A stretch of 64,000 bases of DNA from Candidatus Bathyarchaeota archaeon (GTDB lineage: Archaea > Thermoproteota > Bathyarchaeia > Bathyarchaeales > Bathycorpusculaceae): contig JAOZIA010000024.1 of the NCBI GenBank assembly GCA_026014585.1, forward strand, positions 496,001-560,000. Direction: 5' to 3'. Positions 9,211 to 18,147 of this stretch are shown piece by piece. The stretch's first letter is position 1. Each line of letters opens with the position of its first letter. Below the pieces are notes generated by a model, which saw only the letters and a list, made by a program, of their open reading frames with translations, ran no database searches and had not been told where the DNA came from. The translations under genes and the position numbers were made by a program.

Positions 9211-9221
9211 GTATTTATAAA
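9211..9221 (+). promoter_or_regulatory. TATA box of the TBP gene
   Basis: GTATTTATAAA lies 37-46 bases ahead of the start codon of the TBP gene and matches the archaeal TATA consensus well. It predicts a transcript start near 9241 and a leader of about 16 bases containing GGGAG just ahead of the GTG start. Confidence 0.55.
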
Positions 9222-9256
9222 GTCAGCTATTCATAAATCCATATCAACAGGGAGTT

Positions 9257-9835
9257 GTGGGGATAAGGGTGTCCGTTACTAAAGTAAAAGCAACACTGAG
9301 CATTGAAAATGTGGTTGCCTCTGCAACTCTAAACCAAAAAGTTGACCTAAACGCTGTAGTAAAAGGATATCCCAGCGTAGAATACCGCCCTGAACAAGTC
9401 CCAGGCTTAGTTTTCAGGCTTAAACGCCCCAAAACTGCGACTTTAATTTTTAATTCTGGAAAAATGGTGTGCACAGGCGCCAAATCCGAAAAAGAAGCCC
9501 GCCGCGCAGTAATGAAGGTTATAAAAGAACTCAAGAAAAGCGGCATAATCATCATCAGCAAACCTGAACTAAAAATCCAAAACATCGTGGCTTCAGGAGT
9601 GCTTGGCGGAATAATTGACCTTGAAAAAGCCGCATATGCTCTTGGAAAAACAATGTATGAACCCGAGCAGTTTCCAGGCTTAATTTACCGCATGGATGAT
9701 CCCAAAGTGGTAATCTTGTTGTTTGCTAGTGGAAAACTGGTTTGCACAGGCGCCAAAAAAGAACAAGACGTATACACTGCAGTAAACAAGCTGCATGAAC
9801 TGCTTGAAGAAACAGAACTAATATTTTACGAGTAA
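9257..9835 (+). CDS. tbp: TATA-box-binding protein
   Basis: A 192-residue protein made of two imperfect repeats of about 90 residues. Each has a conserved IENVVAS or IQNIVASG strand, then YEPEQFPGL (repeat 2) or YRPEQVPGL (repeat 1), then SGKMVCTGAK or SGKLVCTGAK. These are the hallmark segments of the saddle-shaped TBP that nucleates archaeal transcription with TFB. The usual acidic C-terminus is short. The start is a GTG (9257 or 9269). The 3' end overlaps the convergent pyrE gene by 10 bases. Confidence 0.97.
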   Translation: MGIRVSVTKVKATLSIENVVASATLNQKVDLNAVVKGYPSVEYRPEQVPGLVFRLKRPKTATLIFNSGKMVCTGAKSEKEARRAVMKVIKELKKSGIIIISKPELKIQNIVASGVLGGIIDLEKAAYALGKTMYEPEQFPGLIYRMDDPKVVILLFASGKLVCTGAKKEQDVYTAVNKLHELLEETELIFYE

Positions 9836-10464
9836 ACTTTGGGTTTCTTAACCTGCTTAAGAATAGTTTTATGGTTTTCCTTATCTATCGCGCCCATTTC
9901 ATAGAGCGTATTTGCTATCTCATCAATTTTCAGCAATGCATGAAGTTCAATGCCTGCTGCTTTGAGTTTTTCTCTTCCACCTTCTTCACGGTCCATAAAA
10001 GCAACCGCATCCGTAACTACTCCGCCTTCAGCCCGGATTGCATCTGCAGCTTTTGTAAGCGTTAAACCAGTAGTCACCAAATCATCAATCAACAGAACTC
10101 TGTCACCAGAAATTAACACGCCTTCAACGCGGCGTTCTCTACCATGTAGTTTGATTCCTTTAGGAACATACAAAAAGGGTTTTTTTAGGTTATAAGCAAT
10201 TTGGGAGGCAAAAGGCATACCTGCCAGTGGAACACCTGCAATACGTTCAAAATTTTTAAGACCAATTTGATTGGAGATTGATTCAGTGTAAAAGTCACAG
10301 ATTTCCCTGTATGCATCAGGAAAACTGGGGATAACCCGCAGGTCAATGTAGTAGGGGCTTGGTTTGCCGCTGGAGAGTTTAAAAACGCCGAATTTTAAGG
10401 CGTCAAGTCTAAAAAGAATGTTGGAGATTTTGTTTTTCTTTTCTTCAAAAACCTGTTTTTCCAT
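9826..10464 (-). CDS. pyrE: Orotate phosphoribosyltransferase
   Basis: A 212-residue type I phosphoribosyltransferase. The PRPP-binding loop VLLIDDLVTTGLTL (about 123-136) is present, with SSGKPSPYYIDLR near residue 31 and the hood-loop GRERRVEG around 108-115, as in OPRTases. It converts orotate plus PRPP to OMP in pyrimidine biosynthesis. It is preceded by two bases and then the MBL-fold gene on the same strand, which suggests one transcript, and it overlaps tbp tail to tail. Confidence 0.92.
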   Translation of the reverse strand: MEKQVFEEKKNKISNILFRLDALKFGVFKLSSGKPSPYYIDLRVIPSFPDAYREICDFYTESISNQIGLKNFERIAGVPLAGMPFASQIAYNLKKPFLYVPKGIKLHGRERRVEGVLISGDRVLLIDDLVTTGLTLTKAADAIRAEGGVVTDAVAFMDREEGGREKLKAAGIELHALLKIDEIANTLYEMGAIDKENHKTILKQVKKPKVYS

Positions 10465-10466
10465 AA

Positions 10467-11156
10467 TTACTGCTTCCTTGAGACCTGATAGATCTTGTTT
10501 TGTTCAGCAATCAAACAAGCGGTTTTAGGCAACTCTTTTCGGACCAGTTTTTGAAAAGCGCTTTGGCTTTCCGAGGTGCTGGTGTGATAGGGGATAGCAA
10601 CTTGAGGTTTTGTAAGCTGTGCAATCTCAAAACCACTCTCTGGCGAACATGATGGCGCAATACCCACGGTGCAAAAGACCACATCAAAGTTTTCTTTTTG
10701 ACCAATAAGTGCTAGTTCTGGGAAGGGCAGGCTGTCTGCGGTGTGATATACTTTTACGCCGTCTTCACTGGTTATAATGTAGGTTACTGGTGAGGATGCT
10801 TTATGCTCACATTTCTCGGCTTTTATTGAGACTTCGCCTAGTTTTATTTCTTCGCCCACGCTAACTGCTTGAAGCTTCTCTTGAGGGATAAGGTGCTGGA
10901 GTCTTTTATAGGATGCTAAATCCGCGATTACTTGGCAGTTGCTTGCCTTGTAGATTTCCTCGATGAGTCTTGGGTCGAAGTGGTCGTAGTGTTCATGTGT
11001 GATTAGTACGGCGTCTGCGTTTTGAAGGCTTTTAGGTTTGATGTCCACAGGATCAATGGCAATAGTTTTTGTGGGAGTCTTAAGCAGCACACCTGAGTAC
11101 TCGTTGAACCATACAAAGAGTATAGAGCCTTTCTCTGGGATTTTCTGAACAGACAA
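10467..11156 (-). CDS. MBL-fold metal-dependent hydrolase (UlaG-like)
   Basis: A 229-residue protein with the metallo-beta-lactamase signature THEHYDHFDP, a later KCEHKAS His, HTADSLPF (metal-bridging Asp region) and a final IPYHTS His. It belongs to the UlaG-like group of phosphodiesterase or hydrolase MBL proteins common in archaea; the substrate is unknown. The TTG at 11156 is chosen as start because GGAGG lies 9 bases upstream; the frame is open for 21 more codons but without a ribosome site. It lies 2 bases upstream of pyrE. Confidence 0.82.
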   Translation of the reverse strand: MSVQKIPEKGSILFVWFNEYSGVLLKTPTKTIAIDPVDIKPKSLQNADAVLITHEHYDHFDPRLIEEIYKASNCQVIADLASYKRLQHLIPQEKLQAVSVGEEIKLGEVSIKAEKCEHKASSPVTYIITSEDGVKVYHTADSLPFPELALIGQKENFDVVFCTVGIAPSCSPESGFEIAQLTKPQVAIPYHTSTSESQSAFQKLVRKELPKTACLIAEQNKIYQVSRKQ

Positions 11157-11347
11157 GTTTAGTTTCCTCCAAAATAATAGTTTCCCCAAACAATTTAAAC
11201 TTACAAGCAAACCAAACATCTGTTGCTTTCTGATAGATTCCTCACATAAGCAGTCATTTAGCTAAGGAAAACGATAATTTTCTTTAACATTTCCCATAGT
11301 ACACCCTCAACAAAGCTAACGTTTAGCCGTAAGCACTTTTAATAATT

Positions 11348-11788
11348 TTACTTTTTTATTTTGCTGAGCCTGGTTTCAATAAATTCAGTTATTTTCACTT
11401 CACTGTCTTTCTTCTCCTTTTCCTGAAGGCTCAACTGCTGGGCTATTACACTTAACAGGTCATCCACATTTACTGGCTTTAGCAGGTACGCATCAGCATT
11501 TAAGTTCACTGCTTCAATTGCATTGGACATTGATGGATGCCCTGTCAAAATGACTTTTCGGGTTTTAGGCACTGCAGCTTTAAGTTGTGATAAAAGCTGG
11601 GTTCCTTCCATGTCTGGAAGCCGAATGTCAATTAAAGCAAGATTATAGCTGATTTCGTTGGATTTTGCTAATGCTTCAGCACCATTCACTGCTGTGTCAA
11701 CAATATAACCTTCATCAAGTAAGATAGATGACAGCGTTTTTCGGATGGTTTCTTCATCGTCGATAACAAGAATGCGTGGTCTAATCAA
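11348..11788 (-). CDS. Response regulator, single receiver domain
   Basis: A CheY-like receiver (about 146 aa) with the acidic pair DDEE at residues 10-13, the phospho-acceptor Asp54 in LIDIRLPD, the conserved Thr in ILTGHP and Lys104 in YLLKPVN. A short charged C-terminal helix follows and there is no output domain, so it signals by protein contact. The TTG at 11788 is preceded at 8 bases by a full GGAGGTGA, which decides the start. It overlaps the end of the histidine kinase by 8 bases, so the pair is translationally coupled and presumably cognate. Confidence 0.9.
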   Translation of the reverse strand: MIRPRILVIDDEETIRKTLSSILLDEGYIVDTAVNGAEALAKSNEISYNLALIDIRLPDMEGTQLLSQLKAAVPKTRKVILTGHPSMSNAIEAVNLNADAYLLKPVNVDDLLSVIAQQLSLQEKEKKDSEVKITEFIETRLSKIKK

Positions 11789-14213
11789 TATTTTTTTCAC
11801 CTCCAACCAACGGTTTAATGGGTAATGTTACTGTGAAAGTTGTTCCTTGCCCAACTGCACTTTTAATGCTTATTCGTCCGCCATGGGCATCCACGATTCT
11901 TTTACATATTGCTAAGCCAAAACCCATACCTTTAGCCTTTGTAGTAAACAGGGGAGTGAAGATTTTACTTAGCACCTCATCAGACATGCCAATACCTGTA
12001 TCCGAAAAAATAAAGTCCACTTCATCCTCTCGGCCTTCACTTCTGACCTCAAGCATACCACCATTTGGCATTGCATCAAAAGCATTTTTTATAAGATTAA
12101 TAAAAACTCGCTTTATTTTATCTTGGTCAACAGTTACTTTGGGGTTTTTCCGCATTTTATTTATAAATTTAACATTATTGGGGATTTGCATCATGATTAA
12201 GCTGTCGTTAAGAATCAATTTAGGTGAACTTTCTGAATAGTCCAGCCGAATCTCTCTTGAGTACTCTAAAAGGTCATTGATGATTTTGTTTGCATGATTC
12301 ACAGCTTTATCAATAAGCTCAAGCATTTGCTTTTCTGATTGGCTTGCTTGTGGGCTCTGCTTCTTTTTAAGGAAAAAAGTAGCATTTTTTATGCCTGTTA
12401 AGGGGTTACGCAGGTCATGACCAACCATGCCAGACAGTTCACCGATGGCGGCAAGACGTTCTGCTTTGAGAAGTTGAGTTTGAGTATCCTTTAACTGCTT
12501 TGTTCTTTCCTCGACCATCTTTTCCAGATGCTGAGAGTAACTTTGAATTTCTTCAATTTTTTTGACATTACTTATAGCTGCGGCAACATGCTTAGCTAAA
12601 ACTTCAAGCAGCATTTCATCCACTTGGTCAAAGGCGTTGATTTTTTTGTCCTCAGCATGCAGTACTCCAACAACTTCTGCATCAATAAGCAATGGTACGG
12701 CTAACTGAGATTTTATGTTTTCTTGAAATCTAAAAGTTTTCTTGCTGTAAACGTCAGAAATTATGACAGAAGATTTACTGTTTACCGCTTTTACAATAAT
12801 ACAATCTTTATGTTCATCCAATCGTAGTGTTGTACAGAAAGGCTTACTGTAACCTCTTTGTTTTACGCATTGAAGCTCATTTTTGTTCACAACAAAGATT
12901 GTCGCGTTTTCCAGCCCTAAAAGCTGCGACATAGCCTCTAAAGTTAAATCATGAATTTCATCACAACTTTTTGCTGAACCCAGTAAACCACCGTAATGAT
13001 TTAAAGCCGAAAAGTAATCTTCCATGAATTTATCTTCGGTAACATCACGGACAGCCCCCCGGTACCCCCTCAAAGAACCGTCAACGTTAAAAATTGGTAT
13101 TCCACTGACTTCCACAACTTTTGTATAACCGTCCTTATGGTACAGTTTGCCGATGAACTTGCTGAAACGCTTGTTCTCCTGGAAAACTTTGAGGGCTTTC
13201 TGTTTCGTTTTTTCTTCTTTTTCAGCGAAAGATAACTCATAGAAGTGTCTACCTAACATTTGTTGCGGACTGTACCCTAAAATTTCGTTAACTGCACCGT
13301 TAGAGTAAGTGAAGCGACCCTGATTGTCAACTTCCCAAATCCACTCTCCTAAGTTACTTACAATATCCTTAAAACGTGTCTCACTTTCAATTAACGCCCG
13401 TTCAGCCATTTTTAACTTAGTTATGTCGTTGTATGTGCTTAACAAAAATTTCTTGTTTGACAAGTCTATGGTTTGAACTGCAACCATTACATCGCGGATT
13501 TTGCCAGTTTTGGTTTTATGTTGTGTGATGAACTCGGTTTTTCCTGTTTGAAGAACATTTTTTATCCTAGCTGTTATTTGTTCAGGTGTTTCAATTGCCT
13601 CAAAATCTTTTATGCTGACATTATTAAATTCCTCTTTTGAGTATTCTAACTGTTTACTGGCAAACTTGTTAAACTCAACAGGAGTTAACGATTCCGGGTC
13701 AGCAACTACAATTCCCAGGGGAGCCTGTTCAAACAATGCGTGATACCGTTTTTCAGCTTCTATAAGCTTATTTTCAATTATTTTTTGTTCGGTTATATTT
13801 AGACCCAATTCTAGTGCGGCGATAATTTTTCCATCCGCATTTTTTAATGGAACAGCGGTTTTCTCAATCCATTCTTCATTACCCTTGAAAGAGCGGCGTT
13901 TAGCTACATTGATAACTAGGGGTTTGCCTTCAAACACTTGTCTCACAGAACAAGCATCACAAAGCGAACCACGGTTGTGGAAAGCTTTGTAACATTTTTC
14001 ATATTGAACATCTCCAAAAATATCTCTAAAAGCCTTATTTAACCATAAAACACGATAATCTAACCCAATTATAGCTACGCCTACACCTGTATTGTTTGTT
14101 ATTGCCTCAAGAATTTCTTTTGTTTGCGCCAAACTCTGAGAAACAGCGTCATCTAAAGTTAAGGTAGATAACGCTTCACCTTGAAAAAGAGACAGGTTAT
14201 TTTGTTTTTTCAA
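11781..14213 (-). CDS. Soluble multi-PAS/GAF sensor histidine kinase
   Basis: An 810-residue kinase with no transmembrane segment. In order: three PAS/PAC units (about 30-140, 150-265, 275-395; the first carries CDAC in a PAS_4-like cap), a GAF domain (about 410-560), a coiled-coil linker, a HisKA box GELSGMVGHDLRNP with the phospho-His near residue 600, and a HATPase_c domain with N, G1 (DTGIGMS) and G2 (GMGFGLAI) boxes. It senses a cytoplasmic cue, possibly redox or a small ligand through PAS/GAF. It starts at a TTG immediately after the stop of the upstream small gene and is followed by its receiver. Confidence 0.92.
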   Translation of the reverse strand: MKKQNNLSLFQGEALSTLTLDDAVSQSLAQTKEILEAITNNTGVGVAIIGLDYRVLWLNKAFRDIFGDVQYEKCYKAFHNRGSLCDACSVRQVFEGKPLVINVAKRRSFKGNEEWIEKTAVPLKNADGKIIAALELGLNITEQKIIENKLIEAEKRYHALFEQAPLGIVVADPESLTPVEFNKFASKQLEYSKEEFNNVSIKDFEAIETPEQITARIKNVLQTGKTEFITQHKTKTGKIRDVMVAVQTIDLSNKKFLLSTYNDITKLKMAERALIESETRFKDIVSNLGEWIWEVDNQGRFTYSNGAVNEILGYSPQQMLGRHFYELSFAEKEEKTKQKALKVFQENKRFSKFIGKLYHKDGYTKVVEVSGIPIFNVDGSLRGYRGAVRDVTEDKFMEDYFSALNHYGGLLGSAKSCDEIHDLTLEAMSQLLGLENATIFVVNKNELQCVKQRGYSKPFCTTLRLDEHKDCIIVKAVNSKSSVIISDVYSKKTFRFQENIKSQLAVPLLIDAEVVGVLHAEDKKINAFDQVDEMLLEVLAKHVAAAISNVKKIEEIQSYSQHLEKMVEERTKQLKDTQTQLLKAERLAAIGELSGMVGHDLRNPLTGIKNATFFLKKKQSPQASQSEKQMLELIDKAVNHANKIINDLLEYSREIRLDYSESSPKLILNDSLIMMQIPNNVKFINKMRKNPKVTVDQDKIKRVFINLIKNAFDAMPNGGMLEVRSEGREDEVDFIFSDTGIGMSDEVLSKIFTPLFTTKAKGMGFGLAICKRIVDAHGGRISIKSAVGQGTTFTVTLPIKPLVGGEKNID

Positions 14214-14573
14214 TTAAGCCACCAAAACTTGTTCATATTTAGCTTTCAGTAAGTGAACGTACTCAACAAATTTTAGTTCAGAATCAAAAAGTTCAGTTTT
14301 TGGCAGGTTAAAATTTTCTTCAAGTTTAAAGTAAAGCTGCTTCATGAATAAAATCTCAAGATATCGAGCACCTATTCCAAAAATTTTTTCCAAAGCATCA
14401 GATAACTGTTCAAGATTGTCAGGGATTTGCTCTTTTTTTATGTGGTATGTGTCTTCCAGATGAAAGTAAATGGAGGTTTTGATATCTTCACCTAACGCGG
14501 CAAGTGCTTCATCAATCGAGCTTAGCAGTATTTCATTGAAGCTTTTTTTGTGTTGTTTATGCAATTTTACCAC
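14214..14573 (-). CDS. Small helical protein upstream of the histidine kinase
   Basis: A 119-residue soluble helical protein with the segments SSIDEALAALGEDIKTSIYFHLE and, later, ALEKIFGIGARYLEILFMKQL. I associate this pattern with an archaeal output domain (NitrOD5-like) attached to or encoded near two-component proteins, but I am not certain of the name. Its stop abuts the kinase start, so kinase, receiver and this protein form one operon; it may be a partner or output of the phosphorelay. It probably starts at a GTG. Confidence 0.6.
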   Translation of the reverse strand: MVKLHKQHKKSFNEILLSSIDEALAALGEDIKTSIYFHLEDTYHIKKEQIPDNLEQLSDALEKIFGIGARYLEILFMKQLYFKLEENFNLPKTELFDSELKFVEYVHLLKAKYEQVLVA

Positions 14574-14726
14574 TCGGTAGGTAAACTTTGAAAGGTGTTA
14601 ATGGCTATATTGCTTGTGGGAGAGAGGACAACTTGCCTGACCCTTTCAAGACATAAAAAGATAGTCTGCCTTATAAGAGAAATGAATTATTGATAAAGAA
14701 GATTTTTTAAAAAAACAAAAAAAGAA

Positions 14727-14876
14727 TTAGGTAATAACGATTTCAGTTTTTTCCATACTCAAAGACCTGTATTCTCCGCAGTATTCACCTCCCCCATGGA
14801 CACAAGTAAAATTTTTGTTTGAAAAATAGGTGCACACATGCCTGTAGGGGCATTTTTTGTTAAGTGGGTCTTTCAT
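14727..14876 (-). CDS. 49-residue Cys-rich protein
   Basis: A small ORF starting with ATG, AGGA about 9 bases upstream. The product reads MKDPLNKKCPYRHVC, then a second Cys in NFTC, then VHGGGEYCGEYR and a short polar tail. Four cysteines spaced CPYRxxC and C-x7-C around a Gly-rich turn look like a compact metal-binding knuckle. The composition (KCPYR ... TC ... GGGxYCGxYR) is strongly patterned and unlikely to be accidental. It lies between the signalling operon and the prenyl synthase gene, same strand as both; the function is unknown. Confidence 0.6.
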   Translation of the reverse strand: MKDPLNKKCPYRHVCTYFSNKNFTCVHGGGEYCGEYRSLSMEKTEIVIT

Positions 14877-14969
14877 TTGGATTTCCTAGAAACGGGTTAT
14901 TCCTTGTTAATTTTTGTTTTTTTAGTTTATAGAATTATGTGATTGTATAAGCACAGTTACAATTAAAAA

Positions 14970-16016
14970 TTATAGTTCTCGTTCAATCATGTAATGAACA
15001 ATGCCTTTTATGAAACGTTTATCTTCACTGTCCACAGCGTCTTTGTAGGCTATGTCAAATTCTTTTAAGGCTTCATTAGCAAGATGACGCGCACTTACAA
15101 TAGCGTGCTTTATGCTGCCGTACCGCATCATCAAATTAAAAATCCAGTTAACTTCCCCACGCAAACGCTTATCACGGGGCTTAGCAAGAAAAATCCGAAT
15201 CTTCTCCCGCTCAGAACTGGTGCAATGGTTAAGCAGGTGAATCAGCACCAAAGTGCGTTTACCTTCCCAAATGTCACCACCGATTTCCTTGCCATACTTT
15301 CTTTTTTCACCAATCAGGTTTAAAACGTCATCTTGAATTTGGAAAGCAGCACCCATATAGTAGCCAAACTTGTTAAAAACGTCAAGGTTTTCTGTTCCAC
15401 CACGCCCGATTAGGGCGCCGATTCTGCATGGGTGAATGTAGGTGTACCAGCAGGTCTTCTTTAGAGTCATACGCAGGTAATCTTTGTCGGTTAGTGTGAT
15501 TTTGTTGTCATGCATCCAGCCAAGCTCAATTGCTTGACCCTCAACGGTTTCTCGGACCATGTGAGAGATTTCATAGAAAACCTCAGAAGACAGTTGCGGA
15601 CCCAAAATATCAGTATTCTCAATTAAAGGTGCAGAGGCTAAACAGTTCATGGCATCTCCAGCGTTTATTGCCAAAGGAGTCCCATACCGTCGATGCAATG
15701 TGGGTTTTCCACGTCTAAACTCGCTGTAGTCCTCAATGTCATCATGAATAAGAAACATGTTGTGAAAAAATTCTAAAGAAGCAGCAGAACGAATTGCGCT
15801 GTTTGTGCTACCTCCGAAAACCCTGCAGGTTGCTATGCAAAGACCAGGCCGCAGTCCTTTGCCGCCTCTTTTAGGGTACTGGGGTAAAAGGTCGTAGAGG
15901 TACCGTTTGGGTTCTTTAATCACAAAGAAGGGTTCCATGGCTTCGCTTGTTATGTCACGATATTTTTTCAGCATCGACTCTATAAACTCGAATTTTGCGT
16001 TAGCCATACCCTGCAC
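14970..16016 (-). CDS. Polyprenyl (geranylgeranyl-type) diphosphate synthase
   Basis: A 348-residue trans-prenyltransferase. The first Asp-rich motif DDIED is at 92-96 with RRGKPTLHRR following, and the second motif QIQDDVLN is at about 227-233, followed by GKEIGGDIWEGKR. Archaeal members make geranylgeranyl or farnesylgeranyl diphosphate for ether lipids. The second motif ends in Asn rather than Asp, as in many archaeal enzymes. Two starts are possible, GTG at 16016 or ATG at 16007. It follows the Ig-like gene by 11 bases and could be co-transcribed. Confidence 0.9.
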   Translation of the reverse strand: MQGMANAKFEFIESMLKKYRDITSEAMEPFFVIKEPKRYLYDLLPQYPKRGGKGLRPGLCIATCRVFGGSTNSAIRSAASLEFFHNMFLIHDDIEDYSEFRRGKPTLHRRYGTPLAINAGDAMNCLASAPLIENTDILGPQLSSEVFYEISHMVRETVEGQAIELGWMHDNKITLTDKDYLRMTLKKTCWYTYIHPCRIGALIGRGGTENLDVFNKFGYYMGAAFQIQDDVLNLIGEKRKYGKEIGGDIWEGKRTLVLIHLLNHCTSSEREKIRIFLAKPRDKRLRGEVNWIFNLMMRYGSIKHAIVSARHLANEALKEFDIAYKDAVDSEDKRFIKGIVHYMIEREL

Positions 16017-16027
16017 AGTTCTTATTT

Positions 16028-16750
16028 TTACTCTTCAACGTTGATTACTATTTCTGAGCGAAGCTGATTCATGTTTGCTGCAAGCACTAAACCACAGTAA
16101 ACACCTGGATGCGCATCGCTTGGAACAGTAACCATAACCATAATTTTCTCAGACTTGTGAGGTTCAATCTTGACTGTTGGCGGCATGAATTTTAATGCGT
16201 CAGCAGATATGCGGTCACCAGAATCACTAATCAAATCAGTGCTGTAAAGATTGAACTCGTCAGTTTGGACATCGCTACTGTTTTCAAGAGAGATAGGAAT
16301 CTCTGAGGTTTCTCCAGCTTTCAAAGCGTTAGGCACCGTGATTGTCGGTTGCTTTACAACTGGAGCTTTTTCAGGTTTACCCGTTTTCAGGGGGCTTTTA
16401 ATAACCATCGTGTTGGTTACTTTTTCCATGTTCTTTAAGCTGACACCCACTATATCAATGAATATATCCACCACTTCGTGGGCATCGCGTCGGAATCTTT
16501 GCATGACTTCATCAGGTTTTTCATACCTGAATTTTTCAGAGTTAAGAACCTGTTTTTCGGTCTTTTTAAAAGCTTGAATACCAGCGGCGATTTCTGTCTC
16601 CAAAATGTTTGCTGCTTGAGAAACAATTTTGGAAGTTGTGCCTGAAAAGTCCTGCGCTGCCATCAAAAGGTGAAGGCGTTCTTTCTGTTTTGCAACGGTA
16701 AGTTTTTCCTCATTTTTTTCTGAGGGAGCATTTGCATTATTGTTTGACAT
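16028..16750 (-). CDS. Cytoplasmic helical protein with C-terminal Ig-like domain
   Basis: A 240-residue protein: an N-terminal helical half (Lys/Glu-rich, about 10-130) with a region around FRRDAHEVVDIFIDIV, a Lys-Pro linker, and a C-terminal beta domain (about 140-238) of the kind seen in archaeal proteins with NEW3/COG1470-like folds (VPSDAHPGVYCGLVLAAN). There is no signal peptide or TM segment. The ATG at 16750 is chosen because a TATA box at 16776-16783 would start transcription at that codon (leaderless). The function is unknown. Confidence 0.6.
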   Translation of the reverse strand: MSNNNANAPSEKNEEKLTVAKQKERLHLLMAAQDFSGTTSKIVSQAANILETEIAAGIQAFKKTEKQVLNSEKFRYEKPDEVMQRFRRDAHEVVDIFIDIVGVSLKNMEKVTNTMVIKSPLKTGKPEKAPVVKQPTITVPNALKAGETSEIPISLENSSDVQTDEFNLYSTDLISDSGDRISADALKFMPPTVKIEPHKSEKIMVMVTVPSDAHPGVYCGLVLAANMNQLRSEIVINVEE

Positions 16751-16773
16751 AAAAACAGCTAACGTCAACATAC

Positions 16774-16784
16774 ATATATAACAT
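16774..16784 (-). promoter_or_regulatory. TATA box for a leaderless start at 16750
   Basis: On the minus strand TTATATATG lies with its centre about 29 bases from the ATG at 16750, which puts the transcript start at or within two bases of that ATG. No Shine-Dalgarno is seen, consistent with a leaderless mRNA. Confidence 0.5.
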
Positions 16785-16825
16785 TTATGGCTTGAACGGC
16801 TACTTGCAACATGTACCCAGTTTCT

Positions 16826-17608
16826 TTAACATGGCGTCATTTTGCATTGTGTACCATCACAGTCACCTTCAAGACGACCATGACAAAGGACACACTCAGG
16901 TCGTGTAGACTGTATAATTATGTATGGGGGTTGCCTGCGGTTCCACAGGAAAAGCAGAAAGAGCGGTAAAACAAAAAACAGCAAAATTGTAACCACAATT
17001 TCAGGAATTACATCTTCGTACCAGTTCACGCCAACAGGTATCAGTTGGTTGTAGGTTGCTGTACCAACTGTGCTGGTGACTGTGAGAATAACAATATAGT
17101 TCCCAGCGGCAGTGTAAGTGTGATATACAGTAGGACCAGTTCCGGTGGTGCCATCCCCAAAGTTCCATTCATAACTGACAATGCTTCCTGAACTATAGCT
17201 TGCCGTGCCGTTAAAAAAAACCTCCCCGTTCACTGGAGGATGCTCAGGCGTTACTGTGAAATACGCTTTAGTGTAACCAAACGTGATTCCAACATACTTA
17301 TTGCCGTCTAGTTGAAGCGGCAGGGGAGCCTTAGAGGGATACTCAGGGGCACTTGCACTAATCATGTAGTTTCCAGAAGGAAGACCAATAAAGTAAGCCG
17401 TGCCTGTATTATCTGTCACTCCAGTCTGTGACACAGCACCTGAAATAGTCACTACCGCACCTGATATTGGCTGCTGATTTGGGTCATATACTGTGACGGA
17501 AAGGTCATAGTTGGCGGCGGAAACCTGCTGGCTTGATAGGCTAAAAACAGTGAAGGCTAAAATAAGTAATAATAAAAAAGAAAACTTGGCACTTTTGTGA
17601 TAGCCCAT
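16826..17608 (-). CDS. Secreted/membrane PKD-domain surface protein
   Basis: A 260-residue protein with a signal peptide ending VSAANYD, a carboxypeptidase-regulatory-like beta domain (about 33-110; GAVVTISG ... GTAYFIGLPSGNY), a PKD domain (about 120-190; WNFGDGTTGTG and YHTYTAAGNY), a transmembrane helix around 200-225, and a cytoplasmic Cys-rich tail CVLCHGRLEGDCDGTQC. The ectodomain suggests adhesion or surface structure. The short tail with five or six cysteines after the membrane helix is unusual and might bind zinc. Confidence 0.8.
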   Translation of the reverse strand: MGYHKSAKFSFLLLLILAFTVFSLSSQQVSAANYDLSVTVYDPNQQPISGAVVTISGAVSQTGVTDNTGTAYFIGLPSGNYMISASAPEYPSKAPLPLQLDGNKYVGITFGYTKAYFTVTPEHPPVNGEVFFNGTASYSSGSIVSYEWNFGDGTTGTGPTVYHTYTAAGNYIVILTVTSTVGTATYNQLIPVGVNWYEDVIPEIVVTILLFFVLPLFLLFLWNRRQPPYIIIQSTRPECVLCHGRLEGDCDGTQCKMTPC

Positions 17609-17683
17609 TTTATTATCCTTTATTTAGATGTACTTTAAAGGCTTTTGTAAGATAACGTAGGAAGCAGAGATGTAGTTTGCTAC

Positions 17684-17962
17684 TTATTTCTTCTTTTTCT
17701 GGTACACCACGAAAACTGCAGCTAAACACGCTATGATTCCTGCTAAGCTTCCTATTGGACCGTATTCGGGAAGTTGCAATTCAGGTCCATCCATAACGGT
17801 CAAGATTGTGCCGTTGCTCATGGATGGGTCAGTATTAAATGATGTTTGCTGTGTGCCGCTGATATATTGTGCAGGTTGAATCAAGTTAACACCAATTATA
17901 GCTACAATTAAAAGCGAAGTTATCGCTGCAAATAATAGGGCAAACTTTGTTGTAGATGCCAT
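17684..17962 (-). CDS. Small surface protein with tripartite C-terminal sorting-like tail
   Basis: A 92-residue protein: N-terminal signal-anchor helix (about 8-26), a polar middle of about 35 residues, and a C-terminus LPEYGPIGSLAGII, then a hydrophobic helix, then KKKK. A short PE motif followed by a TM helix and a basic end is the layout of archaeal sorting signals (PEF-, PGF- or PEFG-CTERM types). The same layout, with IPELSW, ends the protein at 38610. I see no archaeosortase gene in the window. The cargo part is too short to suggest a function. Confidence 0.55.
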   Translation of the reverse strand: MASTTKFALLFAAITSLLIVAIIGVNLIQPAQYISGTQQTSFNTDPSMSNGTILTVMDGPELQLPEYGPIGSLAGIIACLAAVFVVYQKKKK

Positions 17963-18147
17963 GTCCTTTCTGACTCCTTTCTAAGTTAATGCTTACTTTA
18001 GTGCTATTTATACTTAGTTCCCTGATTTGACAACTGAAAACTGAATTATTTAAAAGCCTCAATAATTATATAGCAAAACCATCCTAAATTTAAAACAAAC
18101 TAACAAGGAGGGCAGAGTAGATTCAGACGGATTGGATTGACTCCATA

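Noticed and set aside
14600-14692. 30-codon plus-strand ORF MAILLVGERTT...
   Set aside because: No ribosome site and no family resemblance; the region is probably promoter for the small minus-strand operon.
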